Positions 26,151 to 41,962 of a DNA stretch of 64,000 nucleotides are shown piece by piece. This DNA is from Leptodactylus fallax (taxonomy: Eukaryota; Chordata; Amphibia; Anura; Leptodactylidae): positions 124,001-188,000 of the forward strand of contig CAMRHE010001110.1 of assembly GCA_947044405.1 (NCBI GenBank). The letters are read 5' to 3'. How positions within the stretch are numbered: the first letter of the stretch is position 1; each line of letters opens with the position of its first letter. A model generated the notes under the pieces. It ran no database searches, had not been told where the DNA came from, and saw only the letters and a program-made list of their open reading frames with translations. Both the position numbers and the translations under genes were made by a program.

Positions 26151-26350
26151 CAGTCATATGAAAAAGTTTGGGCACCCCTATTAATCTTAATCATTTTTAG
26201 TTCTAAATATTTGGGTGTTTGCAACAGCCATTTCAATTTGATATATCTAATAACTGATGGACACAGTAATATTTCAGGATTGAAATGAGGTTTATTGTAC
26301 TAACAGAAAATGTGCAATATGCATTAAACCAAAATTTGACCGGTGCAAAA
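26151..26350 (+). repeat. Left terminal inverted repeat, Tc1 element 1
   Basis: It runs from cagtcatatg to ccggtgcaaaa and matches the reverse complement of 27588-27787 at all but one position. Weaker similarity extends about 11 bp further inward (atttgggtaccc versus gtatgggcac). Confidence 0.95.
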
Positions 26351-26487
26351 ATTTGGGTACCCTTATCATTTTATTGATTTGAATACTCCTAACTACTTTT
26401 TACTGACTTACTGAAGCACAAAATTGGTTTTGTAACCTAACTGAGCTTTGAACTTCATAGCCAGGTGTATCCAATCATGAGAAAAGG

Positions 26488-26494
26488 TATTTAA
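26488..26494 (+). promoter_or_regulatory. Possible TATA-like box of the transposase gene
   Basis: tatttaa lies about 55 bp upstream of the ATG, just inside the left inverted repeat. A promoter is expected between the repeat and the gene; this motif is the only candidate I see. It is unproven. Confidence 0.3.
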
Positions 26495-26548
26495 GGTGGC
26501 CAATTGCAAGTTGTTCTCCTATTTGAATCTCCTCTGAAGAGTGGCATC

Positions 26549-27559
26549 ATGGGCTCCTCAAAACAACTCTCAAATGATCTGAAAACAAAGATTGTTCAAC
26601 ATAGTTGTTCAGGGGAAGGATACAAAAAGTTGTCTCAGAGATTTAACCTGTCAGTTTCCACTGTGAGGAACATAGTAAGGAAATGGAAGACCACAGGGAC
26701 AGTTCTTGTTAAGCCCAGAAGTGGCAGGCCAAGAAAAATATCAGAAAGGCAGAGAAGAAGAATGGTGAGAACAGTCAAGGACAATCCACAGACCACCTCC
26801 AAAGAGCTGCAGCATCATCTTGCTGCAGATGGTGTCACTGTGCATCGGTCAACAATACAGCACACTTTGCACAAGGAGAAGCTGTATGGGAGAGTGATGC
26901 GAAAGAAGCCGTTTCTGAAAGCACGCCACAAACAGAGTCGCCTGAGGTATGCAAAAGCACATTTGGACAAGCCAGCTTCATTTTGGAAGAAGGTCCTGTG
27001 GACTGATGAAACAAAGATTGAGTTGTTTGGTCATACAAAAAGGCGTTATGCATGGCGTCCAAAAAACACAGCATTCCAAGAAAAACACTTGCTACCCACT
27101 GTAAAATTTGGTGGAGGTTCCATCATGCTTTGGGGCTGTGTGGCCAATGCCGGCACCGGGAATCTTGTTAAAGTTGAGGGTCGCATGGATTCAACTCAGT
27201 ATCAGCAGATTCTTGAGAATAATGTACAAGAATCAGTGACCAATTTGAAGTTACCCTGGGGATGGATATTTCAGCAAGACAATGATCCAAAACACAGCTC
27301 CAAATCTACTCAGGCATTCATGCAGAGGAACAATTACAATGTTCTGGAATGGCCATCCCAGTCCCCAGACCTGAATATCATTGAACATCTGTGGGATCAT
27401 TTGAAGCGGGCTGTCCATGCTCGGCGACCATCAAACTTAACTGAACTGGAATTGTTTTGTAAAGAGGAATGGTCAAAAATACCTTCATCCAGGATCCAGG
27501 AACTGATTAAAAGCTACAGGAAGCGACTAGAGGCAAAAGGAGGATCTACTAAATATTAA
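26549..27559 (+). CDS. Tc1-like transposase, intact (336 aa)
   Basis: This is a DDE/D cut-and-paste transposase of the Tc1/mariner superfamily. It would bind the element's inverted repeats in the nucleus and insert the excised DNA at TA. I start it at the ATG giving MGSSKQLSND; the frame is open 15 codons upstream, but only from a TTG. Residues 1-60 look like the first helix-turn-helix (LSQRFNLSVSTVRNIVRKW), followed by the GRPRK hook-like motif at 59-63. A second DNA-binding segment spans about 65-120. The catalytic domain has D153 (LWTDETKIELFG), D244 (FQQDNDPKHSS) and E279 (SPDLNIIEHLW), spaced DD34E, plus the glycine-rich block FGGGSIMLWG at 187-196. The usual NPIE is NIIE here, which keeps the glutamate. 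The length is standard for the family and there is no stop or frameshift, so the enzyme may be functional. The stop is TAA at 27557-27559, just before the right inverted repeat. Confidence 0.95.
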   Translation: MGSSKQLSNDLKTKIVQHSCSGEGYKKLSQRFNLSVSTVRNIVRKWKTTGTVLVKPRSGRPRKISERQRRRMVRTVKDNPQTTSKELQHHLAADGVTVHRSTIQHTLHKEKLYGRVMRKKPFLKARHKQSRLRYAKAHLDKPASFWKKVLWTDETKIELFGHTKRRYAWRPKNTAFQEKHLLPTVKFGGGSIMLWGCVANAGTGNLVKVEGRMDSTQYQQILENNVQESVTNLKLPWGWIFQQDNDPKHSSKSTQAFMQRNNYNVLEWPSQSPDLNIIEHLWDHLKRAVHARRPSNLTELELFCKEEWSKIPSSRIQELIKSYRKRLEAKGGSTKY

Positions 27560-27587
27560 TGTCACTTTTCTGTTGAGGTGCCCATAC

Positions 27588-27787
27588 TTTTGCACCGGTC
27601 AAATTTTGGTTTAATGCATATTGCACATTTTCTGTTAGTACAATAAACCTCATTTCAATCCTGAAATATTACTGTGTCCATCAGTTATTAGATATATCAA
27701 ATTGAAATGGCTGTTGCAAACACCCAAATATTTAGAACTAAAAATGATTAAGATTAATAGGGGTGTCCAAACTTTTTCATATGACTG
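27588..27787 (-). repeat. Right terminal inverted repeat, Tc1 element 1
   Basis: It is the reverse complement of the left repeat, ending catatgactg at 27787 and followed by the duplicated TA. Confidence 0.95.
27642..27647 (+). terminator. Possible polyadenylation signal in right inverted repeat
   Basis: aataaa lies about 83 bp after the transposase stop codon, inside the right inverted repeat. It is correctly placed to end the transposase mRNA; its use is inferred. Confidence 0.45.
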
Positions 27788-28920
27788 TAATACACCAGTA
27801 TATGGTACATCAGTATATGATACATATAATACATCACTATACAATACATCAGTATATGATACATGTAATACATCATTATATGATACAAATACATCACTAT
27901 ATAATACATATAATACATCACTATATAATACATCATTATAGGATACAAATACATCAGTATATAATACATCACTATATAATACATCAGTATATGATACATT
28001 AGTATATAATACATCTAATACATCAGTATATAATACATCAGTATATAATACATATAATACATCACTATATAATACATCATTATAGGATACAAATACATCA
28101 GTATATAATACATCACTATATAATACATCACTATATAATACATCACTATATATGATACATTAGTATATAATACATCTAATACATAAGTATATAATACATC
28201 AGGATATGATACATATAATACATCACTATACAATACATCAGTATATGATACATGTAATACATCATTATATGATATAAATACATATATAATACATATAATA
28301 CATCACTATATAATACATCATTATATGATACAAATACATCAGTATATAATACATCACTATATAATACATCAGTATATGATACATCAGTATATGATACATA
28401 TAACACATAAGTATATAATACATTAGTATATGATACATATAATACACCAGTATATGGTACATCAGTATATGATACATATAATACATCAATATACAATATA
28501 TCAGTATATGATACATGTAATACATCATTATATGATATAAATACATATATAATACATATAATACATCACTATATAATACAACATTATATGATACAAATAC
28601 ATCAGTATATAATACATAACTATATAATACATCAGTATATGATACATATAACACATAAGTATATAATACATTAGTATATGATACATATAATACATCAGTA
28701 TATGATACATCAGTATATAATATATCTAATACATCAGTATATAACACATCAGTATATGATACATCAGTATATGATACATATAACACATCAGTATATGATA
28801 CATCAGTATATGATACATATAATACATCAGTATGTGATACATATAATACATCAGTATATGATACATATAATACATCAGTATATGATACATATAATACATC
28901 AGTATATGATACATATAATA

Positions 28921-29103
28921 TCTCTCTGCCTGTTAAATCCCCCCCCCCCACCTCTGCTACGTCCTATCTGTCTGTCTGCTATTAATGTAATGCCTCTCAC
29001 CTTGGAACATTCCTGTACATGTTGTATTTGTATTTGTATCTGCTTATCTTATCTTTGCTGCTGTAACACACTGAATTTCCCCATTGTGGGACTATTAAAG
29101 GAC

Positions 29104-29151
<48 letters not shown>
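28921..29151 (+). mobile_element. LINE-like 3' tail module, copy 1, (TTA)16
   Basis: The module begins tctctctgcctgtt, has a C-tract, then gctacgtcctatctgtctg, tgcctctcaccttgg, gctgctgtaacacactg, tttccccattgtgggac and taaaggac, ending in a TTA run at 29104-29151. The terminal part resembles the 3' end of a 5'-truncated vertebrate non-LTR retrotransposon with a microsatellite tail; family unassigned. SatF resumes directly after the run. This copy has actgaattt where most others have actggattt. Confidence 0.7.
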
Positions 29152-31355
29152 CAGTATATGATACATCAGTATATGATACAAATACATCAGTATATAATAC
29201 ATCAGTATATGATACATCAGTATATAATACATATAACACATCAGTATATAATGTATCTAATACATCAGTATATAATACATCAGTATATGATACATATAAT
29301 ACATCAGTATATGATACATATAATACATCAGTATATGATACATCAGAATATGATACATATAATACATCAGTATATGATACATCAGTATATGATACATCAG
29401 TATATAATACATATAACACATCAGTATATGATACATCAGTATATAATACATATAACACATCAGTATATAATATATCTAATACATCAGTATATAATACATC
29501 AGTATATGATACATCAGTATATAATACATATAACACATCAATATATGATACATCAGTATATAATACATATAACACATCAGTATATAACACATCAGTATAT
29601 GATAAATCAGTATATGATACATATAATACATCAGTATATGATACATATAATACATCAGTATATGATACATCAGTATATGATACATATAACACATCAGTAT
29701 ATAATACATCTAATACATCAGTATATGATACATATAACACATCAGTATATGATACATCAGTATATGATACATATAACACATCAGTATATGATACATCAGT
29801 ATATGATACATATAATACATCAGTATATGATACATCAGTATATGATACATATAATACATCAGTATATGATACATCAGTATATAATACATATAACACATCA
29901 GTATATAATACATCAGTATATGATACATATAATACATCAGTATATGATACATCAGTATATAATATATCTAATACATCAGTATATGATACATATAATACAT
30001 CAGTATATGATACATCAGTATATAATACATCTAATACATCAGTATATAATACATCTAATACATCAGTATATGATACATATAACACATCAGTATATGATAC
30101 ATATAACACATCAGTATATGATACATCAGTATATGATACATATAATACATCAGTATATGATACATATAACACATCAGTATATGATACATATAACACATCA
30201 GTATATAATACATCAGTATATGATACATATAATACATCAGTATATAACACATCAGTATATGATACATCAGTATATAATACATATAACACATCAGTATATA
30301 ATACATCAGTATATGATACATATAATACATCAGTATATGATACTTCAGTATATAATATATCTAATACATCAGTATATGATACATATAATACATCAGTATA
30401 TGATACATCAGTATATAATACATCTAATACATCAGTATATGATACATATAACACATCAGTATATGATACATCTAATACATCAGTATATGATACATATAAT
30501 ACATCAGTATATAATACATCAGTATATGATACATCTAATACATCAGTATATGATACATCAGTATATAATACATATAATACATCAGTATATGATACATATA
30601 ATACATCAGTATATAATACATCAGTATATGAGACATCTAATACATCAGTATATGATACATCAGTATATAATACATATAATACATCAGTATATGATACATA
30701 TAATACATCAGTATATGATACATCAGTATATGATACATATAACACATAAGTATATAATACATTAGTATATGATACATATAATACACCAGTATATGGTACA
30801 TCAGTATATGATACATATAATACATCAATATACAATACATCAGTATATGATACATGTAATACATCATTATATGATATAAATACATATATAATACATATAA
30901 TACATCACTATATAATACAACATTATATGATACAAATACATCAGTATATAATACATCAGTATATAATACATCAGTATATGATACATATAACACATAAGTA
31001 TATAATACATCAGTATATGATACATATAATACATCAGTATATGATACATCAGTATATAATACATATAACACATCAGTATATGATACATCAGTATATAATA
31101 CATATAACACATCAGTATATGATACATCAGTATATGATACATATAACACATCAGTATATAATACATCAGTATATGATACATCAGTATATGATACATATAA
31201 TACATATAACACATCAGTATATAACACATCAGTATATGATACATATAATACATCAGTATATGATACATATAATACAACAGTATATAATACATTTAATACA
31301 TCAGTATATGATACATATAATACATCAGTATATGATACATATAATACATATAATA

Positions 31356-31545
31356 TCTCTCTGCCTGTTAAATCCCCCCCCCCCCCCCCTCTGCTACGTC
31401 CTATCTGTCTGTCTGCTATTAATGTAATGCCTCTCACCTTGGAACATTCCTGTACATGTTGTATTTGTATTTGTATCTGCTTATCTTATCTTATCTTTGC
31501 TGCTGTAACACACTGGATTTCCCCATTGTGGGACTATTAAAGGAC

Positions 31546-31599
<54 letters not shown>
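31356..31599 (+). mobile_element. LINE-like 3' tail module, copy 2, (TTA)18
   Basis: Same module, with TTA run 31546-31599. It has a longer C-tract and a doubled cttatcttat relative to copy 1. Confidence 0.7.
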
Positions 31600-32148
31600 C
31601 AGTATATGATACATCAGTATATGATACAAATACATCAGTATATAATACATCAGTATATGATACATCAGTATATAATACATATAACACATCAGTATATAAT
31701 ATATCTAATACATCAGTATATAATACATCAGTATATGATACATATAATACATCAGTATATGATACATCAGAATATGATACATATAATACATCAGTATATG
31801 ATACATCAGTATATGATACATCAGTATATAATACATATAACACATCAGTATATGATACATCAGTATATAATACATATAACACATCAGTATATAACACATC
31901 AGTATATGATACATATAATACATCAGTATATGATACATCAGTATATAATATATCTAATACATCAGTATATAACACATCAGTATATGATACATCAGTATAT
32001 GATACATATAACACATCAGTATATGATACATCAGTATATGATACATATAATACATCAGTATGTGATACATATAATACATCAGTATATGATACATATAATA
32101 CATCAGTATATGATACATATAATACATCAGTATATGATACATATAATA

Positions 32149-32338
32149 TCTCTCTGCCTGTTAAATCCCCCCCCCCCCCACCTCTGCTACGTCCTATCTG
32201 TCTGTCTGCTATTAATGTAATGCCTCTCACCTTGGAACATTCCTGTACATGTTGTATTTGTATTTGTATCTGCTTATCTTATCTTATCTTTGCTGCTGTA
32301 ACACACTGGATTTCCCCATTGTGGGACTATTAAAGGAC

Positions 32339-32404
<66 letters not shown>
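32149..32404 (+). mobile_element. LINE-like 3' tail module, copy 3, (TTA)22
   Basis: Same module with the longest TTA run in the window (32339-32404). It lies only 793 bp after copy 2. Confidence 0.7.
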
Positions 32405-34102
32405 CAGTATATGATACATCAGTATATGATACAAATACATCAGTATATAATACATCAGTATATGATACATCAGTATATAATACATATAACACATCAGTAT
32501 ATAATATATCTAATACATCAGTATATAATACATCAGTATATGATACATATAATACATCAGTATATGATACATATAATACATCAGTATATGATACATCAGA
32601 ATATGATACATATAATACATCAGTATATGATACATCAGTATATGATACATCAGTATATAATACATATAACACATCAGTATATGATACATCAGTATATAAT
32701 ACATATAACACATCAGTATATAACACATCAGTATATGATACATCAGTATATGATACATATAATACATCAGTATATGATACATATAATACATCAGTATATG
32801 ATACATCAGTATATAATACATCTAATACATCAGTATATGATACATATAACACATCAGTATATGATACATCAGTATATGATACATATAATACATCAGTATA
32901 TGATACATATAATACATCAGTATATGATACATCAGTATATGATACATATAACACATCAGTATATAATACATCTAATACATCAGTATATGATACATATAAC
33001 ACATCAGTATATGATACATCAGTATATGATACATATAATACATCAGTATATGATACATCAGTATATAATACATATAACACATCAGTATATAATACATATA
33101 ATACATAAGTATATGATACATATAATAAATCAGTATATAATACATATAATACATCAGTATATGATACATCAGTATATAATATATCTAATACATCAGTATA
33201 TGATACATATAATACATCAGTATATGATACATATAATACATCAGTATATAATACATCTAATACATCAGTATATGATACATATAACACATCAGTATATGAT
33301 ACATCAGTATATGATACATATAATACATCAGTATATGATACATCAGTATATGATACATATAACACATTAGTATATAACACATCAGTATATAATACATCAG
33401 TATATGATACATATAATACATCAGTATATAATACATATAACACATCAGTATATAATACATCAGTATATGATACATCAGTATATAATACATATAACACATC
33501 AGTATATAATACATCAGTATATGATACATATAATACATGAGTATATGATACATCAGTATATAATACATCTAATACATCAGTATATAATACATCTAATACA
33601 TCAGTATATGATACATATAACACATCAGTATATGATACATATAACACATCAGTATATGATACATCAGTATATGATACATATAATACATCAGTATATAATA
33701 CATCAGTATATGATACATATAATACATCAGTATATAACACATCAGTATATAATACATCAGTATATGATACATCAGTATATAATACATATAACACATCAGT
33801 ATATAATACATCAGTATATGATACATATAATACATCAGTATATGATACTTCAGTATATAATATATCTAATACATCAGTATATGATACATATAATACATGA
33901 GTATATGATACATCAGTATATAATACATCTAATACATCAGTATATGATACATGTAACACATCAGTATATGATACATATAACACATCAGTATATGATACAT
34001 CAGTATATGATACATATAATACATCAGTATATGATACATATAATACATCAGTATATGATACATATAATACATCAGTATATGATACATATAATACATATAA
34101 TA

Positions 34103-34282
34103 TCTCTCTGCCTGTTATATCCCCCCCCCCCCTCTGCTACGTCCTATCTGTCTGTCTGCTATTAATGTAATGCCTCTCACCTTGGAACATTCCTGTACAT
34201 GTTGTATTTGTATCTGCTTATCTTATCTTATCTTTGCTGCTGTAACACACTGGATTTCCCCATTGTGGGACTATTAAAGGAC

Positions 34283-34321
<39 letters not shown>
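34103..34321 (+). mobile_element. LINE-like 3' tail module, copy 4, (TTA)13
   Basis: Same module. It has gttatatccc for gttaaatccc and one tttgtat unit fewer (tgttgtatttgtatctgc), variants shared with copies 6 and 8. TTA run 34283-34321. Confidence 0.7.
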
Positions 34322-36514
34322 CAGTATATGATACATCAGTATATGATACAAATACATCAGTATATAATACATCAGTATATGATACATCAGTATATGATAC
34401 ATATAATACATCAGTATATGATACATATAATACATCAGTATATGATACATCAGTATATGATACATATAACACATCAGTATATAATACATCTAATACATCA
34501 GTATATGATACATATAACACATCAGTATATGATACATCAGTATATGATACATATAATACATCAGTATATGATACATCAGTATATGATACATATAACACAT
34601 CAGTATATAATACATCTAATACATCAGTATATGATACATATAACACATCAGTATATGATACATATAACACATCAGTATATGATACATCAGTATATGATAC
34701 ATATAATACATCAGTATATGATACATCAGTATATGATACATATAATACATCAGTATATAATACATCAGTATATGATACATATAATACATCAGTATATAAT
34801 ACATCAGTATATGATACATCAGTATATAATACATATAACACATCAGTATATAATACATCAGTATATGATACATATAATACATCAGTATATGATACATCAG
34901 TATATAATATATCTAATACATCAGTATATGATACATATAATACATCAGTATATGATACATCAGTATATAATACATCTAATACATCAGTATATAATACATC
35001 TAATACATCAGTATATGATACATATAACACATCAGTATATGATACATATAACACATCAGTATATGATACATCAGTATATGATACATATAATACATCAGTA
35101 TATAACACATCAGTATATGATACATCAGTATATAATACATATAACACATCAGTATATAATACATCAGTATATGATACATATAATACATCAGTATATAACA
35201 CATCAGTATATGATACATCAGTATATAATACATATAACACATCAGTATATAATACATCAGTATATGATACATATAATACATCAGTATATGATACTTCAGT
35301 ATATAATATATCTAATACATCAGTATATGATACATATAATACATCAGTATATGATACATCAGTATATAATACATCTAATACATCAGTATATGATACATAT
35401 AACACATCAGTATATGATACATATAACACATCAGTATATGATACATATAATACATCAGTATATGATACATATAATACATCAGTATATAATACATCAGTAT
35501 ATGATACATCTAATACATCAGTATATGATACATCAGTATATAATACATATAATACATCAGTATATGATACATATAATACATCAGTATATGATACATCAGT
35601 ATATGATACATATAACACATAAGTATATAATACATTAGTATATGATACATATAATACACCAGTATATGGTACATCAGTATATGATACATATAATACATCA
35701 ATATACAATACATCAGTATATGATACATGTAATACATCATTATATGATATAAATACATATATAATACATATAATACATCACTATATAATACAACATTATA
35801 TGATACAAATACATCAGTATATAATACATCAGTATATAATACATCAGTATATGATACATATAACACATAAGTATATAATACATCAGTATATGATACATAT
35901 AACACATAAGTATATAATACATTAGTATATGATACATATAATACACCAGTATATGGTACATCAGTATATGATACATATAATACATCAATATACAATACAT
36001 CAGTATATGATACATGTAATACATCATTATATGATATAAATACATATATAATACATATAATACATCACTATATAATACAACATTATATGATACAAATACA
36101 TCAGTATATAATACATCAGTATATAATACATCAGTATATGATACATATAACACATAAGTATATAATACATCAGTATATGATACATATAATACATCAGTAT
36201 ATGATACATCAGTATATAATACATATAACACATCAGTATATGATACATCAGTATATAATACATATAACACATCAGTATATGATACATCAGTATATGATAC
36301 ATATAACAATCAGTATATGATACATCAGTATATGATACATCAGTATATGATACATATAATACATATAACACATCAGTATATAACACATCAGTATATGATA
36401 CATATAATACATCAGTATATGATACATATAATACATCAGTATATAATACATATAATACATCAGTATATGATACATATAATACATCAGTATATGATACATA
36501 TAATACATATAATA

Positions 36515-36726
36515 TCTCTCTGCCTGTTAAATCCCCCCCCCCCCCCTCTGCTACGTCCTATCTGTCTGTCTGCTATTAATGTAATGCCTCTCACCTTGGA
36601 ACATTCCTGTACATGTTGTATTTGTATTTGTATCTGCTTATCTTATCTTATCTTTGCTGCTGTAACACACTGGATTTCCCCATTGTGGGACTATTAAAGG
36701 ACTATTATTATTATTATTATTATTAT
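36515..36726 (+). mobile_element. LINE-like 3' tail module, copy 5, (TTA)8
   Basis: Same module with gttaaatccc and a short TTA run, 36703-36726. It is the counterpart of copy 7 in the neighbouring higher-order unit. Confidence 0.7.
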
Positions 36727-39336
36727 CAGTATATGATACATCAGTATATGATACAAATACATCAGTATATAATACATCAGTATATGATACATCAGTATAT
36801 AATACATATAACACATCAGTATATAATATATCTAATACATCAGTATATAATACATCAGTATATGATACATATAATACATCAGTATATGATACATATAATA
36901 CATCAGTATATGATACATCAGAATATGATACATATAATACATCAGTATATGATACATCAGTATATAATACATATAACACATCAGTATATGATACATTAGT
37001 ATATAATACATATAACACATCAGTATATAACACATCAGTATATGATACATCAGTATATGATACATATAATACATCAGTATATGATACATATAATACATCA
37101 GTATATGATACATCAGTATATAATACATCTAATACATCAGTATATGATACATATAACACATCAGTATATGATACATCAGTATATGATACATATAATACAT
37201 CAGTATATGATACATATAATACATCAGTATATGATACATCAGTATATGATACATATAACACATCAGTATATAATACATCTAATACATCAGTATATGATAC
37301 ATATAACACATCAGTATATGATACATCAGTATATGATACATATAATACATCAGTATATGATACATCAGTATATAATACATATAACACATCAGTATATAAT
37401 ACATATAATACATAAGTATATGATACATATAATAAATCAGTATATAATACATATAATACATCAGTATATGATACATCAGTATATAATATATCTAATACAT
37501 CAGTATATGATACATATAATACATCAGTATATGATACATATAATACATCAGTATATAATACATCTAATACATCAATATATGATACATATAACACATCAGT
37601 ATATGATACATCAGTATATGATACATATAATACATCAGTATATAATACATCAGTATATGATACATATAATACATCAGTATATAACACATCAGTATATAAT
37701 ACATCAGTATATGATACATATAATACATCAGTATATAATACATATAACACATCAGTATATAATACATCAGTATATGATACATCAGTATATAATACATATA
37801 ACACATCAGTATATAATACATCAGTATATGATACATATAATACATGAGTATATGATACATCAGTATATAATACATCTAATACATCAGTATATAATACATC
37901 TAATACATCAGTATATGATACATATAACACATCAGTATATGATACATATAACACATCAGTATATGATACATCAGTATATGATACATATAATACATCAGTA
38001 TATAATACATCAGTATATGATACATATAATACATCAGTATATAATACATCAGTATATGATACATCAGTATATGATACATATAACACATCAGTATATGATA
38101 CATCAGTATATGATACATATAATACATCAGTATATGATACATATAATACATCAGTATATGATACATCAGTATATGATACATATAACACATCAGTATATAA
38201 TACATCTAATACATCAGTATATGATACATATAACACATCAGTATATGATACATCAGTATATGATACATATAATACATCAGTATATGATACATCAGTATAT
38301 AATACATATAACACATCAGTATATAATACATATAATACATAAGTATATGATACATATAATAAATCAGTATATAATACATATAATACATCAGTATATGATA
38401 CATCAGTATATAATATATCTAATACATCAGTATATGATACATATAATACATCAGTATATGATACATATAATACATCAGTATATAATACATCTAATACATC
38501 AGTATATGATACATATAACACATCAGTATATGATACATCAGTATATGATACATATAATACATCAGTATATGATACATCAGTATATGATACATATAACACA
38601 TTAGTATATAACACATCAGTATATAATACATCAGTATATGATACATATAATACATCAGTATATAATACATATAACACATCAGTATATAATACATCAGTAT
38701 ATGATACATCAGTATATAATACATATAACACATCAGTATATAATACATCAGTATATGATACATATAATACATGAGTATATGATACATCAGTATATAATAC
38801 ATCTAATACATCAGTATATAATACATCTAATACATCAGTATATGATACATATAACACATCAGTATATGATACATATAACACATCAGTATATGATACATCA
38901 GTATATGATACATATAATACATCAGTATATAATACATCAGTATATGATACATATAATACATCAGTATATAACACATCAGTATATAATACATCAGTATATG
39001 ATACATCAGTATATAATACATATAACACATCAGTATATAATACATCAGTATATGATACATATAATACATCAGTATATGATACTTCAGTATATAATATATC
39101 TAATACATCAGTATATGATACATATAATACATGAGTATATGATACATCAGTATATAATACATCTAATACATCAGTATATGATACATGTAACACATCAGTA
39201 TATGATACATATAACACATCAGTATATGATACATCAGTATATGATACATATAATACATCAGTATATGATACATATAATACATCAGTATATGATACATATA
39301 ATACATCAGTATATGATACATATAATACATATAATA

Positions 39337-39516
39337 TCTCTCTGCCTGTTATATCCCCCCCCCCCCTCTGCTACGTCCTATCTGTCTGTCTGCTATTAAT
39401 GTAATGCCTCTCACCTTGGAACATTCCTGTACATGTTGTATTTGTATCTGCTTATCTTATCTTATCTTTGCTGCTGTAACACACTGGATTTCCCCATTGT
39501 GGGACTATTAAAGGAC

Positions 39517-39558
<42 letters not shown>
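39337..39558 (+). mobile_element. LINE-like 3' tail module, copy 6, (TTA)14
   Basis: Same module and counterpart of copy 4, offset 5234 bp. TTA run 39517-39558, one unit longer than in copy 4. Confidence 0.7.
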
Positions 39559-41751
39559 CAGTATATGATACATCAGTATATGATACAAATACATCAGTAT
39601 ATAATACATCAGTATATGATACATCAGTATATGATACATATAATACATCAGTATATGATACATATAATACATCAGTATATGATACATCAGTATATGATAC
39701 ATATAACACATCAGTATATAATACATCTAATACATCAGTATATGATACATATAACACATCAGTATATGATACATCAGTATATGATACATATAATACATCA
39801 GTATATGATACATCAGTATATGATACATATAACACATCAGTATATAATACATCTAATACATCAGTATATGATACATATAACACATCAGTATATGATACAT
39901 ATAACACATCAGTATATGATACATCAGTATATGATACATATAATACATCAGTATATGATACATCAGTATATGATACATATAATACATCAGTATATAATAC
40001 ATCAGTATATGATACATATAATACATCAGTATATAATACATCAGTATATGATACATCAGTATATAATACATATAACACATCAGTATATAATACATCAGTA
40101 TATGATACATATAATACATCAGTATATGATACATCAGTATATAATATATCTAATACATCAGTATATGATACATATAATACATCAGTATATGATACATCAG
40201 TATATAATACATCTAATACATCAGTATATAATACATCTAATACATCAGTATATGATACATATAACACATCAGTATATGATACATATAACACATCAGTATA
40301 TGATACATCAGTATATGATACATATAATACATCAGTATATAACACATCAGTATATGATACATCAGTATATAATACATATAACACATCAGTATATAATACA
40401 TCAGTATATGATACATATAATACATCAGTATATAACACATCAGTATATGATACATCAGTATATAATACATATAACACATCAGTATATAATACATCAGTAT
40501 ATGATACATATAATACATCAGTATATGATACTTCAGTATATAATATATCTAATACATCAGTATATGATACATATAATACATCAGTATATGATACATCAGT
40601 ATATAATACATCTAATACATCAGTATATGATACATATAACACATCAGTATATGATACATATAACACATCAGTATATGATACATATAATACATCAGTATAT
40701 GATACATATAATACATCAGTATATAATACATCAGTATATGATACATCTAATACATCAGTATATGATACATCAGTATATAATACATATAATACATCAGTAT
40801 ATGATACATATAATACATCAGTATATGATACATCAGTATATGATACATATAACACATAAGTATATAATACATTAGTATATGATACATATAATACACCAGT
40901 ATATGGTACATCAGTATATGATACATATAATACATCAATATACAATACATCAGTATATGATACATGTAATACATCATTATATGATATAAATACATATATA
41001 ATACATATAATACATCACTATATAATACAACATTATATGATACAAATACATCAGTATATAATACATCAGTATATAATACATCAGTATATGATACATATAA
41101 CACATAAGTATATAATACATCAGTATATGATACATATAACACATAAGTATATAATACATTAGTATATGATACATATAATACACCAGTATATGGTACATCA
41201 GTATATGATACATATAATACATCAATATACAATACATCAGTATATGATACATGTAATACATCATTATATGATATAAATACATATATAATACATATAATAC
41301 ATCACTATATAATACAACATTATATGATACAAATACATCAGTATATAATACATCAGTATATAATACATCAGTATATGATACATATAACACATAAGTATAT
41401 AATACATCAGTATATGATACATATAATACATCAGTATATGATACATCAGTATATAATACATATAACACATCAGTATATGATACATCAGTATATAATACAT
41501 ATAACACATCAGTATATGATACATCAGTATATGATACATATAACAATCAGTATATGATACATCAGTATATGATACATCAGTATATGATACATATAATACA
41601 TATAACACATCAGTATATAACACATCAGTATATGATACATATAATACATCAGTATATGATACATATAATACATCAGTATATAATACATATAATACATCAG
41701 TATATGATACATATAATACATCAGTATATGATACATATAATACATATAATA

Positions 41752-41962
41752 TCTCTCTGCCTGTTAAATCCCCCCCCCCCCCTCTGCTACGTCCTATCTG
41801 TCTGTCTGCTATTAATGTAATGCCTCTCACCTTGGAACATTCCTGTACATGTTGTATTTGTATTTGTATCTGCTTATCTTATCTTATCTTTGCTGCTGTA
41901 ACACACTGGATTTCCCCATTGTGGGACTATTAAAGGACTATTATTATTATTATTATTATTAT
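41752..41962 (+). mobile_element. LINE-like 3' tail module, copy 7, (TTA)8
   Basis: Same module and counterpart of copy 5, offset 5237 bp. TTA run 41939-41962, the same length as copy 5. Confidence 0.7.

Larger units (their letters stand above)
26151..27787 (+). mobile_element. Complete Tc1-like transposon, intact transposase
   Basis: This 1637-bp element has ends cagtcatatgaaaaag and its reverse complement, flanked by TA on both sides (26149-26150 and 27788-27789). The terminal inverted repeats are about 200 bp long and differ at one base by eye (tttgggcac versus tttggacac), so the copy is young. It carries a single uninterrupted transposase frame. Structure and length are those of an autonomous Tc1-type element with long inverted repeats. 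It sits inside SatF. Confidence 0.96.
34103..39336. repeat. SatF higher-order unit A (~5.23 kb)
   Basis: This unit runs from module copy 4 to just before copy 6 and contains two modules (copies 4 and 5). It is matched by the following unit at offsets of 5234-5237 bp, including rare satellite variants and the ataacaatcag deletion (36305 and 41542). Its second half (36.6-39.3 kb) also resembles 32.3-34.1 kb, and its first half resembles 28.9-31.4 kb, so the whole array is made of related blocks. Confidence 0.85.

Noticed and set aside
24726..26175. Several overlapping minus-strand frames with YCVGPLW-type repeats
   Set aside because: They follow the 26-31-bp degenerate array in all three phases; no independent evidence of coding.
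26504..26548. 15-codon upstream extension of the intact transposase
   Set aside because: It begins at TTG, not ATG. The ATG at 26549 gives the family-typical N-terminus and length.
28678..30765. 695-codon plus-strand frame of HQYMI repeats with a poly-tyrosine run, and similar frames to 45.1 kb
   Set aside because: Translation of SatF and the TTA tail; the complementary strand is equally open (YTDVSYTDV, poly-asparagine).
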